NCBI GenBank assembly: GCA_950097015.1
Contig: CATNEN010000038.1
Coordinates: 34,434,501 to 34,498,500, forward strand
Length of the DNA: 64,000 nt
Origin: Macrostomum hystrix
Taxonomy: Eukaryota; Platyhelminthes; Macrostomidae
Direction: 5' to 3'
The translations under genes and the position numbers were made by a program. Within the stretch, counting starts at the first letter, position 1. Every line of letters begins with the position of its first letter. Below the pieces are notes generated by a model that was not told the DNA's origin, searched no databases, and saw nothing but the letters and a program-made list of their open reading frames with translations. Below are positions 42,493-50,717 of this stretch, in pieces.

Positions 42493-42904
42493 CGAGAATC
42501 TATTTTAATATCACAAAAACAAATAGTAGAGTCACCGCAGTACTACGAGTATGTATTCCCTGCTTGTCCGCCTACGCAATCTATGTCTTAAAGCATATTA
42601 ATTTATTTGCCGGAGATTGTGCAAGATTGCCCGGGGCGGATAAACGGAACGTTTACCAATTACCATAGACAACTCACAGACGTCTGGGGGGAATAAAAAT
42701 AACGTAGCTCAATGCTAGCCATAGCTCACACAGCCTTTACAGCCTTACACGCCTAGTGTACACTTTTTACCACAGACGCTTCTTCTTCACAGGTCTGCTT
42801 TTTACCATAGACAATGGACAGATTAAGAGAGAGAAAGAGTCAGAGTTTATACACAGAGCGGACAAGTGCAATCAAAGTTGGCGGGCAAACGGGGAATACA
42901 TACC

Positions 42905-43039
42905 ATATTTCCCATTTATTTCGGCTGTCTAGGGTGGAAAGGCACTCGGTGCGACATTCAATGACCTGGGCTTCGCCTCGGTCAATAAATTTGCGCCTCG
43001 TGCCTTCCACCCTAGGGAGCCGAAATAGATGGGAAATAT
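42905..43039. repeat. 135-bp near-perfect foldback (hairpin)
   Basis: The left arm starts ATATTTCCCATTTATTTCGG and the right arm is its near-complement ending GATGGGAAATAT. The pairing continues inward through CTAGGGTGG / CCACCCTAG and GGTGCGACATTCAATGACC / GGTCAATAAATTTGCGCC to a ~13-nt loop centred at 42972. About 60 bp of stem with few mismatches, several of them G-T type. This could be a MITE, a foldback element or a transcribed hairpin. Confidence 0.85.
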
Positions 43040-43159
43040 ATATTTACTTTCTGAGGTTTATTAACTTCAGAAACAAAATTACTTTCTACTCAGAGTAGCA
43101 AAATCAGCAGATTTTACTCGTTTTTATCACGTTCCATTAGATTCGTAGTCTATTAAAAC

Positions 43160-43245
43160 GGATGGCTGGCTGAGAGTTCTAAAGCGTTTGACTCTCGCAC
43201 AAGGGATCCTGAGCTCGATTCCGGGACGAGCCCAAAATTCACACC
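43160..43245 (+). mobile_element. SINE family B head
   Basis: Contains TCTCGCACAAGGGATCCTGA and the B box GAGCTCGATTCCGGGACGAG, matching the first ~80 bp of family B; the body is absent. The Ty3/gypsy insertion begins about 30 bp to its right. Confidence 0.7.
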
Positions 43246-43273
43246 AACATGGATCTATCGTTCAGATCATTTA

Positions 43274-43507
43274 TGTAAAGACTTCACTTAAGATTGTAGA
43301 ACGAACTCTACTACCAAACGCGATGACACAGCGACTTTTATATTTTATTTTATTTATAAAATCGATAGCAGACTCCACGCATGCACATTGGATAGAAGGT
43401 TTAAAAGCACGTACATCAACACACGTACATTCCAAAATTGGATACGTGCCGGGCAGGTGCACAACACACCTGCCTTAGCCAGCCGCAAACAGAGCCACGT
43501 CACCACA
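43274..43507 (-). repeat. 3' LTR of the Ty3/gypsy element
   Basis: 234 bp, identical to the copy at 45869-46102. Preceded on the element strand by the purine tract GGTGGGGAGGGA (43519-43508), the plus-strand primer. Confidence 0.95.
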
Positions 43508-43606
43508 TCCCTCCCCACCAAAACAGGAACCGGGGGGAGATGGCAAGCAAGGTAAATTATCAAGGAAAGCAAAAGTCATGGCAAAAGTAACAGCTCAGTC
43601 AGTCGG

Positions 43607-45103
43607 TCAAAAATAGCTCAGTCTGTCCGGTGTAGCTCGCTGCCTGGTTGACCGTCGAATCGGCACCGGGTCGCCCGTGTCTGCGGTGTCGCTGGCGACC
43701 GCAGCTGCCGCAGCCGATGTCTGGGTTTCCGCTGCCGCCGGTTCCGCGACAGGCTCGGCTTCCGACTCCTGGGCCGCAGCGGCTGGCGCGGTTGGCAGCG
43801 GCTTGCGCAGCTGATCGATGTGGCGCTGAGCCTGCCGGCCGTCGTCGAACTGGCACGAGAAAGACGCCGCTCCGGAGCTGGCAGTCACCACTGCCGGCTT
43901 CCATCTGCCATCGGCCGCGAAATCTCTCGCCACCACAGCATCGCCTACCTCGATGTGGCGATCACGGGCGTTGGCGTCGTGTTGCTGTTTCTGTATCGCT
44001 TGCTGGAGAGCCACCCTCGCTGGAAGATCCGGCCGCACTCGATCGAGTAGGGACCGCAGCCGCCTTCCCATCAGCAGTTCACACGGCGGGGCGCCAGTCG
44101 TGGCGTGAGGCGTCACGCGGTAGGTCAGTAGGAAGCGCGCCACCCGGCCCTCCAGCGAGCCGCTCTTCTGCTTCGCCAGCGACTTCTTTAGCGTTTGGAC
44201 CGCTCGCTCCGCCTGCCCGTTAGACGCCGGGTGGTAGGGCGCGGTCCGCACGTGCCGGATGCCGTTCTGCTGCAGGAACTTCTCCATCTCCTCGCTGACC
44301 AGGTTGGGGCCGTTGTCCGTCACGATGATGTCTGGCAGCCCATGAGTGCAGAAGCTCTCCCGCAGCCTCTGGATGGTCGCCGCCGAAGTTGTGGACGTCA
44401 TGACATGCACGTCCATCCACTTGGAGTGGGCATCGACTACCACCAGCAGCATCTTGCCCTCGACTGGGCCTGCAAAATCAATATGGAGGCGCGACCACGG
44501 CCTGTCCGGCCACGCCCATGGGTGCAGCGGAACCGGTGCCGGTGACTTCTGCAGCTCTCGACAGTCCGCGCAGTCACTGGCAAGCTGCTCGATCGCCTCA
44601 TCCAACTTGGGCCACCAAAAGAAACTTCGAGCGAGCGCCTTCATTCTGGACGCACCCTGGTGTCCTTGGTGCAGACACTGTAGCAGCGCAGACCGGCCGG
44701 CGTGCGGCACCACGACTCGAGTACCCCAGAGCAGACAGCCGTCCTGCACGCTGAGCTGGTCGCGTCGGGATCGATACGGCTGCAGTTCTGGGCTCGTCTG
44801 CTCCGGCCAGCAGCCGCATTCGGTGAAGTGCAGCGCTCTGGAAAGGACCGGGTCCTTCCGGGTCCAGACTCGAATGTCTCCGGCTGTGACCGGTCCTTCG
44901 TCCAGCATGTCCATGACGAGAACCACGTCTGCTGGTACTGGTGCGTCCCGCGGTCTCTCGGGAAGCGGCAGCCGGCTCAGCGCGTCCGCTCGCAGCAGCG
45001 ATCGGCCGGACCGGTGCTCCATCGTGTAACTGTAGGCGGACAGGAGAAGCGCCCACCGCTGGATAGTAATAGTGTAACTGTAGGCGGACAGGAGAAGCGC
45101 CCA
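43607..45103 (-). CDS. Ty3/gypsy pol remnant: RNase H tail and integrase
   Basis: Open from the deletion junction to the stop at 43607. It begins with the last residues of RNase H (LLRADALSRLPLPE). Next is the HHCC zinc-binding domain of integrase (HQGHQGASRMKALARSFFWW, later CADC). Then the DD35E core: first Asp in HIDFAGPV, second in VTDNGPN, Glu in GQAERAV, with 35 residues between the second Asp and Glu. A GPY-like C-terminal module follows (WKPAVV ... HIDQL). All catalytic residues of integrase are present and there is no stop. Protease and reverse transcriptase are gone. A 48-bp in-frame tandem duplication (45024-45055 and 45072-45103) lies at the junction. Confidence 0.92.
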   Translation of the reverse strand, partial: WALLLSAYSYTITIQRWALLLSAYSYTMEHRSGRSLLRADALSRLPLPERPRDAPVPADVVLVMDMLDEGPVTAGDIRVWTRKDPVLSRALHFTECGCWPEQTSPELQPYRSRRDQLSVQDGCLLWGTRVVVPHAGRSALLQCLHQGHQGASRMKALARSFFWWPKLDEAIEQLASDCADCRELQKSPAPVPLHPWAWPDRPWSRLHIDFAGPVEGKMLLVVVDAHSKWMDVHVMTSTTSAATIQRLRESFCTHGLPDIIVTDNGPNLVSEEMEKFLQQNGIRHVRTAPYHPASNGQAERAVQTLKKSLAKQKSGSLEGRVARFLLTYRVTPHATTGAPPCELLMGRRLRSLLDRVRPDLPARVALQQAIQKQQHDANARDRHIEVGDAVVARDFAADGRWKPAVVTASSGAASFSCQFDDGRQAQRHIDQLRKPLPTAPAAAAQESEAEPVAEPAAAETQTSAAAAAVASDTADTGDPVPIRRSTRQRATPDRLSYF

Positions 45104-45855
45104 TGCGTCTCTTCCTCTTCCAGCTCGACCTCCCTGACGGCCTGATCGCCCCGACGATTTGTGGTAGCCGGCGACTTGCAGGCAGCAGCCGCGTGGCCCA
45201 GCTTCGAGCAATTGAAGCATTTTTTGTCAACGAAGGGGCACTTGGCAGCCGCGTGCCGCTGCGAGAGACACCGAAAACAGCGCTTAGCGACCGGCTGCTT
45301 GGCGATTTGGAAGGCCTCCTGGCTGGCCGAAGATTTGGTCACCATCAGGTTCCCTTCGGCTGCTGAAGCTTCGGCCTGGGCTCGAGACAGTGCGGTGTCG
45401 AGCGTAAGCTTCCGCTCTGACAGCAGCCTCCGCTGGATGTTGTCGTCGTTGATGCCAAGCACGAACCTGTCCCTGAGCATGCTGTCCAGGCTGCTGCCAA
45501 AGTTGCAGTCCCTGGCCAGTCTGCGAAGGTCGGCGAGGAAGTCAGCAATTGACTCGCCGGCACGGCGACTTCGGGTGTAGAAACGGAAGCGCAGAACGAT
45601 CTCGGGTGGCTCGGGGTCGAAGTGATTCTTCAGCGTTTCGCAGATGTCTGCATAGCTGCTTGCAGCCGGAGTACCAGGAGCTAGCAGGCTGGCTATTAGC
45701 TGGTAAGTCTTCTTGCCGCAGACACTGAGGAGAACGGCGCGCTTTTTCTCATCTTTGATATCATTGGCCTCGAAAAACTGCTCCAGTCTTTCCTGGTACT
45801 GCTGCCATTTTTCTGTCCCCTCTTCAAAGGGTTCAATAGAGCCAACTAGGCTCAT
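45104..45855 (-). CDS. Ty3/gypsy gag
   Basis: ATG at 45855, directly after the primer-binding site. About 250 codons of gag up to the deletion junction. The first half is a capsid-like helical domain (FFEANDIKDEKKRAVLLSVC, later YADICETLKNHFDPEP). Two nucleocapsid zinc knuckles of the CX2CX4HX4C type follow: CFRCLSQRHAAAKC and CFNCSKLGHAAAAC. The reading frame differs from that of pol and runs on into junction sequence to a stop at 44977. The intact gag suggests the element could still be packaged in particles of related elements. Confidence 0.9.
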
Positions 45856-45857
45856 TT

Positions 45858-45867
45858 CTCGTCGCCA
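45858..45867 (-). other. Primer-binding site
   Basis: On the element strand the sequence TGGCGACGAG begins 1 nt after the 5' LTR. It is the complement expected for the CCA-bearing 3' end of a tRNA-Ser(GCU)-like primer. The tRNA assignment is from general knowledge of tRNA acceptor stems. Confidence 0.65.
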
Positions 45868-45868
45868 C

Positions 45869-46102
45869 TGTAAAGACTTCACTTAAGATTGTAGAACGAA
45901 CTCTACTACCAAACGCGATGACACAGCGACTTTTATATTTTATTTTATTTATAAAATCGATAGCAGACTCCACGCATGCACATTGGATAGAAGGTTTAAA
46001 AGCACGTACATCAACACACGTACATTCCAAAATTGGATACGTGCCGGGCAGGTGCACAACACACCTGCCTTAGCCAGCCGCAAACAGAGCCACGTCACCA
46101 CA
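45869..46102 (-). repeat. 5' LTR of the Ty3/gypsy element
   Basis: 234 bp, identical to the 3' LTR. Contains an A/T-rich TATAAAAT-like stretch (the promoter, on the minus strand) and AATAAA-like words. Confidence 0.95.
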
Positions 46103-46399
46103 ATTTATCTGATATTTTTATGCGACTAATTCATGTTTATAACGTGCAATAATGAAGCAAAATTGTATATCTTAAAGATGTTAACTGCAACAATTGCTAT
46201 GCACAGTTGCTCTTCCTTAGCCAAAATAAAAAATCCGATGTCTTTTTAAACGACTTTGTCTTTTAAACAATTTTTACAATGCACTATTGAATGAATATTC
46301 TACTTTTGTCTATTTGATTGGGATGTCTAATTGCTAAATAAATCGTGATATCTTGAAATTGTATTTTCTTTGTATATCCATTGACTTTTCGCGACGCTA

Positions 46400-47240
46400 G
46401 GATCGAACTAGAATCGCAGCCAGGAGTCACACCTAGAATCGCAGCAGCAGGAGTCACAACTAGAATCGCAGCTAGGAGTCAGAACTAGAATCGCAGCTAG
46501 GAGTCAGACCTAGAATCGCAGCAGCAGGAGTCACAACTGGAATCGCAGCAAGGAGTCAGAACTAGAATCGCAGCAGGAGTCAGAACTAGAATCGCAGCAG
46601 GAGTCACACCTGGAATCGCAGCAGGAGTCACACCTAGAATCGCAGCTAGGAGTCACAACTAGAATCCCAGCTTGGAGTCACAGCTAGAATCGCAGCAGGA
46701 GTCACACCTAGAATCGCAGCAGCAGGAGTCACAACTAGAATCGCAGCTAGGAGTCAGAACTAGAATCGCAGCTAGGAGTCAGACCTAGAATCGCAGCAGC
46801 AGGAGTCACAACTGGAATCGCAGCAAGGAGTCAGAACTAGAATCGCAGCAGGAGTCAGAACTAGAATCGCAGCAGGAGTCACACCTGGAATCGCAGCAGG
46901 AGTCACACCTAGAATCGCAGCTAGGAGTCACAACTAGAATCCCAGCTTGGAGTCACAGCTAGAATCGCAGCAGGAGTCACACCTAGAATCGCAGCAGAAG
47001 TCAGAACTAGAATCGCAGCAGGAGTCAGAACTAGAATCGCAGCAGGAGTCACACCTGGAATCGCAGCAGGAGTCACACCTAGAATCGCAGCTAGGAGTCA
47101 CAACTAGAATCCCAGCTTGGAGTCACAGCTAGAATCGCAGCAGGAGTCACACCTAGAATCGCAGCAGAAGTCACAACTAGAATCGCAGCAGGAGTCACAA
47201 ATAGTCACAACTAGAATCGCAGTCACAACTAGGAGTCACA
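46400..47240. repeat. ~24-bp minisatellite with higher-order structure, upstream of phosphatase 3
   Basis: Units of the type CTAGAATCGCAGCAGGAGTC plus ACAC, with AGC insertions and a CCCAGCTTGG variant. That variant recurs at about 46668, 46944 and 47116 (276 and 172 bp apart), so blocks of many units were duplicated. It ends ~75 bp before the phosphatase 3 ATG and probably displaces or forms part of its promoter. Confidence 0.92.
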
Positions 47241-47313
47241 GCAGGATCATAAACCTAATAAAAATCGTATTAAACCACTGATTACCAGGCACCCAAGAAA
47301 AACTAGCTATACC

Positions 47314-47841
47314 ATGAGCAAAAGTGCAAAAGCAGCATCAGCAGCGGCAGCAGCCTCACCGAGGGTGTACTTCTGTCGTCACGCCCAGTCCACATTTAAC
47401 TCTCGAGGCGACAACTCGCCGGACGTGCCGCTGTCAGAGGCTGGTGAGGCCCAAGCTCGCGCCCTGACCGGTCACTTTGACCTGGTGCTCTCCTCTCCAA
47501 TGCGCCGCGCCGTGCAGACACTGAAGCTGAGCCAGATCACCTACGATCGATTGGAGACTGTGGCGGAGCTGCGCGAACAGATGAACGAAGGCAGCGACCT
47601 GCTTGTTGGCGAGGGTGACGATTGTCTTGGCGAATCAGACGCCAGCCTAATGAAGCGAGTCAAGCAGGTGCAAAGTCGGCTGCTGAGCGAGCTGTCAGGC
47701 CGTGTGGTGGATTCTGACACCTTTCGCATCCTGCTGGTGTCGCACCTCTTCACCGGGCAGGCGCTGTTCCAACTCTGCGGCGGAGTCCGGCGAGTGCCGG
47801 ATTTGCGCAATGCTACCATTGTGCCAGTGCCTGGCTTTTAA
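47314..47841 (+). CDS. Histidine phosphatase, paralogue 3
   Basis: Single exon, 175 aa. Ala-rich N terminus, then YFCRHAQST (Arg22-His23), GDNSPDVPLSEAGEAQARAL, LSSPMRRAVQTLKL with the conserved Arg, TVAELREQ, and the second catalytic His in LLVSHLFTG. All active-site residues are kept. It shares with paralogue 1 the string PDVPLSE and with paralogue 2 the absence of the intron. AATAAA at 47928-47933 gives an ~87-nt 3' UTR. A possible splice or trans-splice acceptor (ATTACCAG) lies ~25 bp upstream of the ATG. Confidence 0.88.
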   Translation: MSKSAKAASAAAAASPRVYFCRHAQSTFNSRGDNSPDVPLSEAGEAQARALTGHFDLVLSSPMRRAVQTLKLSQITYDRLETVAELREQMNEGSDLLVGEGDDCLGESDASLMKRVKQVQSRLLSELSGRVVDSDTFRILLVSHLFTGQALFQLCGGVRRVPDLRNATIVPVPGF

Positions 47842-47927
47842 TTGTAGCTCTACTCAACTTTGAGCACACGCGCAAAATATATAGTTTGACGTTACCATTT
47901 TATTAGGGTTATATAAAATAATTTCTT

Positions 47928-47933
47928 AATAAA
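47928..47933 (+). terminator. Polyadenylation signal of phosphatase 3
   Basis: AATAAA about 87 bp after the stop codon, the only canonical signal in this flank. Confidence 0.6.
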
Positions 47934-48099
47934 ACATTTATTTGGCCTATGCCAAACTTTTTAGCAATGAACGCTAAAGTTCCGTTTGGAGTTTCGTTTC
48001 TGAAATGAATAGCTAACTTGCAACGAGCCTACTTACAGTAGTGCATATAAAAGTAACAGATATTTGTTCCTTTGTACTCGTAAATGATACTCCAAGGAA

Positions 48100-49190
48100 T
48101 TTTAATTCCAGTCCATTGGATTTCAATGTCACTCTATTGGATTTCAATGTCACTCTATTAGATTTCAATGTCACTCCATTGGATTTCAATGTCACTCTAT
48201 TAGATTTCAAGCTCACTCTATTGGATTTCAATGTTACTCCATTGGATTTCAATGTCACTCCATTGGATTTTAATGTCACTCCATTAGATTTCAAGGTCAC
48301 TCTATTGGATTTCAATGTCACTCTATTAGATTTCAATGTCACTCCATTGGATTTCAATGTCACTCTATTAGATTTCAAGCTCACTCTATTGGATTTCAAT
48401 GTTACTCCATTGGATTTCAATGTCACTCCATTGGATTTTAATGTCACTCTATTAGATTTCAAGGTCACTCTATTGGATTTCAATGTCACTCCATAGGATT
48501 TCAATGTCACTCCATTGGATTTCAATGTCACTCTATTGGATTTCAATGTCACTCTAGTGGATTTCAATGTCACTCCATTGGATTTCAATGTCACTCCATT
48601 GGATTTCAATGTCACTCCATTGGATTTCAATGTCACTCTATTGGATTTTAATGTTACTCCATTGGATTTCAATGTCACTCTATTCGATTTCAATGTCACT
48701 CCATTGGATTTCAATATCACTCCATTGGAATTCAATGTCACTCTATTGGATTTCAATGTCACTCTAGTGGATTTCAATGTCACTTCATTGGATTTCAATG
48801 TCACTCTAGTGGATTTCAATGTCACTCCATTGGATTTCAATGTCACTCTATTGGATTTCAATGTCACTCTAGTGGATTTCTATGTCACTCCATTGGATTT
48901 CAATGTCACTCCATTGGATTTCAATGTCACTCCATTGGATTTCAATGTCACTCTATTGGATTTTAATGTCACTCCATTGGATTTCAATGTCACTCCATTG
49001 GATTTCAATGTCACTCCATCTGATTTCAATGTCACTATTGGATTTTAATGTTACTCCATTGGATTTCAATGTTACTCAATTGGATTTCAATGTCACTCCA
49101 TTGGATTTCAATATCACTCCATTGGAATTCAATGTCACACCTTTGGAATTCAATGTCACTCCATTGGTTTCGATGTCACTTTTTTAGATT
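48100..49190. repeat. 21-bp minisatellite, ~51 copies
   Basis: Units of the type ATTGGATTTCAATGTCACTC plus C, with TTAGATTTC, GTGGATTTC and AAGGTCAC variants in blocks that repeat. Open in several frames on both strands because the period is a multiple of three and the unit has no stop. Intergenic, between phosphatase 3 and the claudin-like gene. Confidence 0.95.
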
Positions 49191-49624
49191 TTCGACGCAA
49201 CTATAAAATGCATTTAGAATGTAGCATAACTTTCTAAGAAAATAATTTCGTCCTTTCGCCTAGTTGGCTTGGCTACTTAAAGCTTCAGTTGTAGCTATAA
49301 AATTAATTAAATATTATATATTTTAGTTTAATTTTATCAAAAACAATATCTTTAAAGTGTAAAATGTACTTTTTCATGTTCAATATTTTGCATTGTAGAA
49401 AAACAAGCTGAGTTGCAAATCAGTTGAATTTGGTTTCGAGTGAAGCAGCGATTTGAGTTAGGCCTACAAAATCGTTAATGTATCGGGAGAAGAAAATACG
49501 AAAATGTGTTTTAAATCGCCAGATTAGAACAAATTAACACGAACTACTGTGTCTAAAAATGTAAATAAAACTATCTGTTATTTCTTGTACCCTCGCATGT
49601 ACTTCATCTTGCTTGATACAAGCT
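49191..49624. other. Intergenic spacer
   Basis: AT-rich sequence separating two minisatellites; nothing recognised. Confidence 0.4.
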
Positions 49625-50565
49625 GACACCCTATTCTCCACCTGACACCCAGTTCCCTACCTGACACCCAGTTCCATACCTAACACCCAGTTCCCTACCT
49701 GACACCCAGTTCCATACCTAACACCCAGTTCCCTACCTGACACCCAGTTCCCCACCTGACACCCAGTTCCCTACCTGACACCCAGTTCCATACCTAACAC
49801 CCAGTTCCCTACCTGACACCCAGTTCCCTACCTGACACCCAGTTCGCCACCCTGACACCCAGTTCCCTACCTGACACCCAGTTCCCCACCTGACACCCAG
49901 TTCCCTACCTGACACCCAGTTCCCCACCTGACACCCAGTTCCCCACCTGACACCTAGTTCCCCACCTGACACGCAGTTCCCCACCTAACACCCAGTTCCC
50001 CACCTGACACCCCGTTCCCTACCTGACACCCAGTTCCCCACCTGACACCCAGTTCCCCACCTGACACCCCGTTCCCTACCTGACACCCAGTTCCCCACCT
50101 GACACCCAGTTCCCCACCTGACACCCAGTTCCCCACCTGACACCCAGTTCCCTACCTGACACCCAGTTCCATACCTAACACCCAGTTCCCTACCTGACAC
50201 CCAGTTCCCTACCTGACACCCAGTTCCCCACCTGACACCCAGTTCCCTACCTGACACCCAGTTCCCCACCTGACACCCAGTTCCCTACCTGACACCCAGT
50301 TCCCCACCTGACACCCAGTTCCCCACCTGACACCCAGTTCCCCACCTGACACGCAGTTCCCCACCTAACACCCAGTTCCCCACCTGACACCCCGTTCCCT
50401 ACCTGACACCCAGTTCCCCACCTGACACCCAGTTCCCCACCTGACACCCCGTTCCCTACCTGACACCCAGTTCCCCACCTGACACCCAGTTCCCACCTGA
50501 CACCCCGTTCCCTACCTGACACCCAGTTCCCTACCTGACACCCAGTTTCCCACCTGACACCTCGT
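49625..50565. repeat. 20-bp minisatellite downstream of the claudin-like gene
   Basis: About 47 copies of CCTGACACCCAGTTCCCTAC or the CCCCAC variant. Variant order (CATACCTAACACC, ACACGCAG, ACACCCCG) repeats in large blocks around 49.97-50.13 and 50.34-50.50 kb. It lies just beyond the claudin-like stop codon at 50718, probably in or next to its 3' UTR. Confidence 0.95.
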
Positions 50566-50717
50566 TGATCTCCTGTGTTCAAACCTAAAATGCTAAATCA
50601 CCTGATTCTGTTTGATAATTTTCCAAACCACAGATGGCATGTGATTGAAATCCCATTCGTCCATGTGGATAATGGCAGATATCTGATAAATCGGCAGAGT
50701 ACTGAATTCTCTATCAC

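Larger units (their letters stand above)
43274..46102 (-). mobile_element. Ty3/gypsy LTR retrotransposon, internally deleted and recent
   Basis: A 2,829-bp element on the minus strand. Two LTRs of 234 bp (43274-43507 and 45869-46102) read as identical, start TG and end CA, and are flanked by the 5-bp target duplication ATTTA (43269-43273 and 46103-46107). The internal 2.36 kb holds gag and the distal part of pol (integrase) but lacks protease, reverse transcriptase and most of RNase H, so it cannot move by itself. A primer-binding site lies at 45858-45867 and a polypurine tract at 43508-43519. It is inserted between phosphatase genes 2 and 3. Confidence 0.96.

Noticed and set aside
43607-45220. 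A domesticated host integrase gene
   Set aside because: It lies between identical LTRs with a perfect target duplication, so it is part of a recent retrotransposon, not a conserved host gene.
48013-49187. Long repeat ORFs on both strands
   Set aside because: A 21-bp satellite without stop codons gives open frames on either strand; no start context, no unique sequence and no splice sites.
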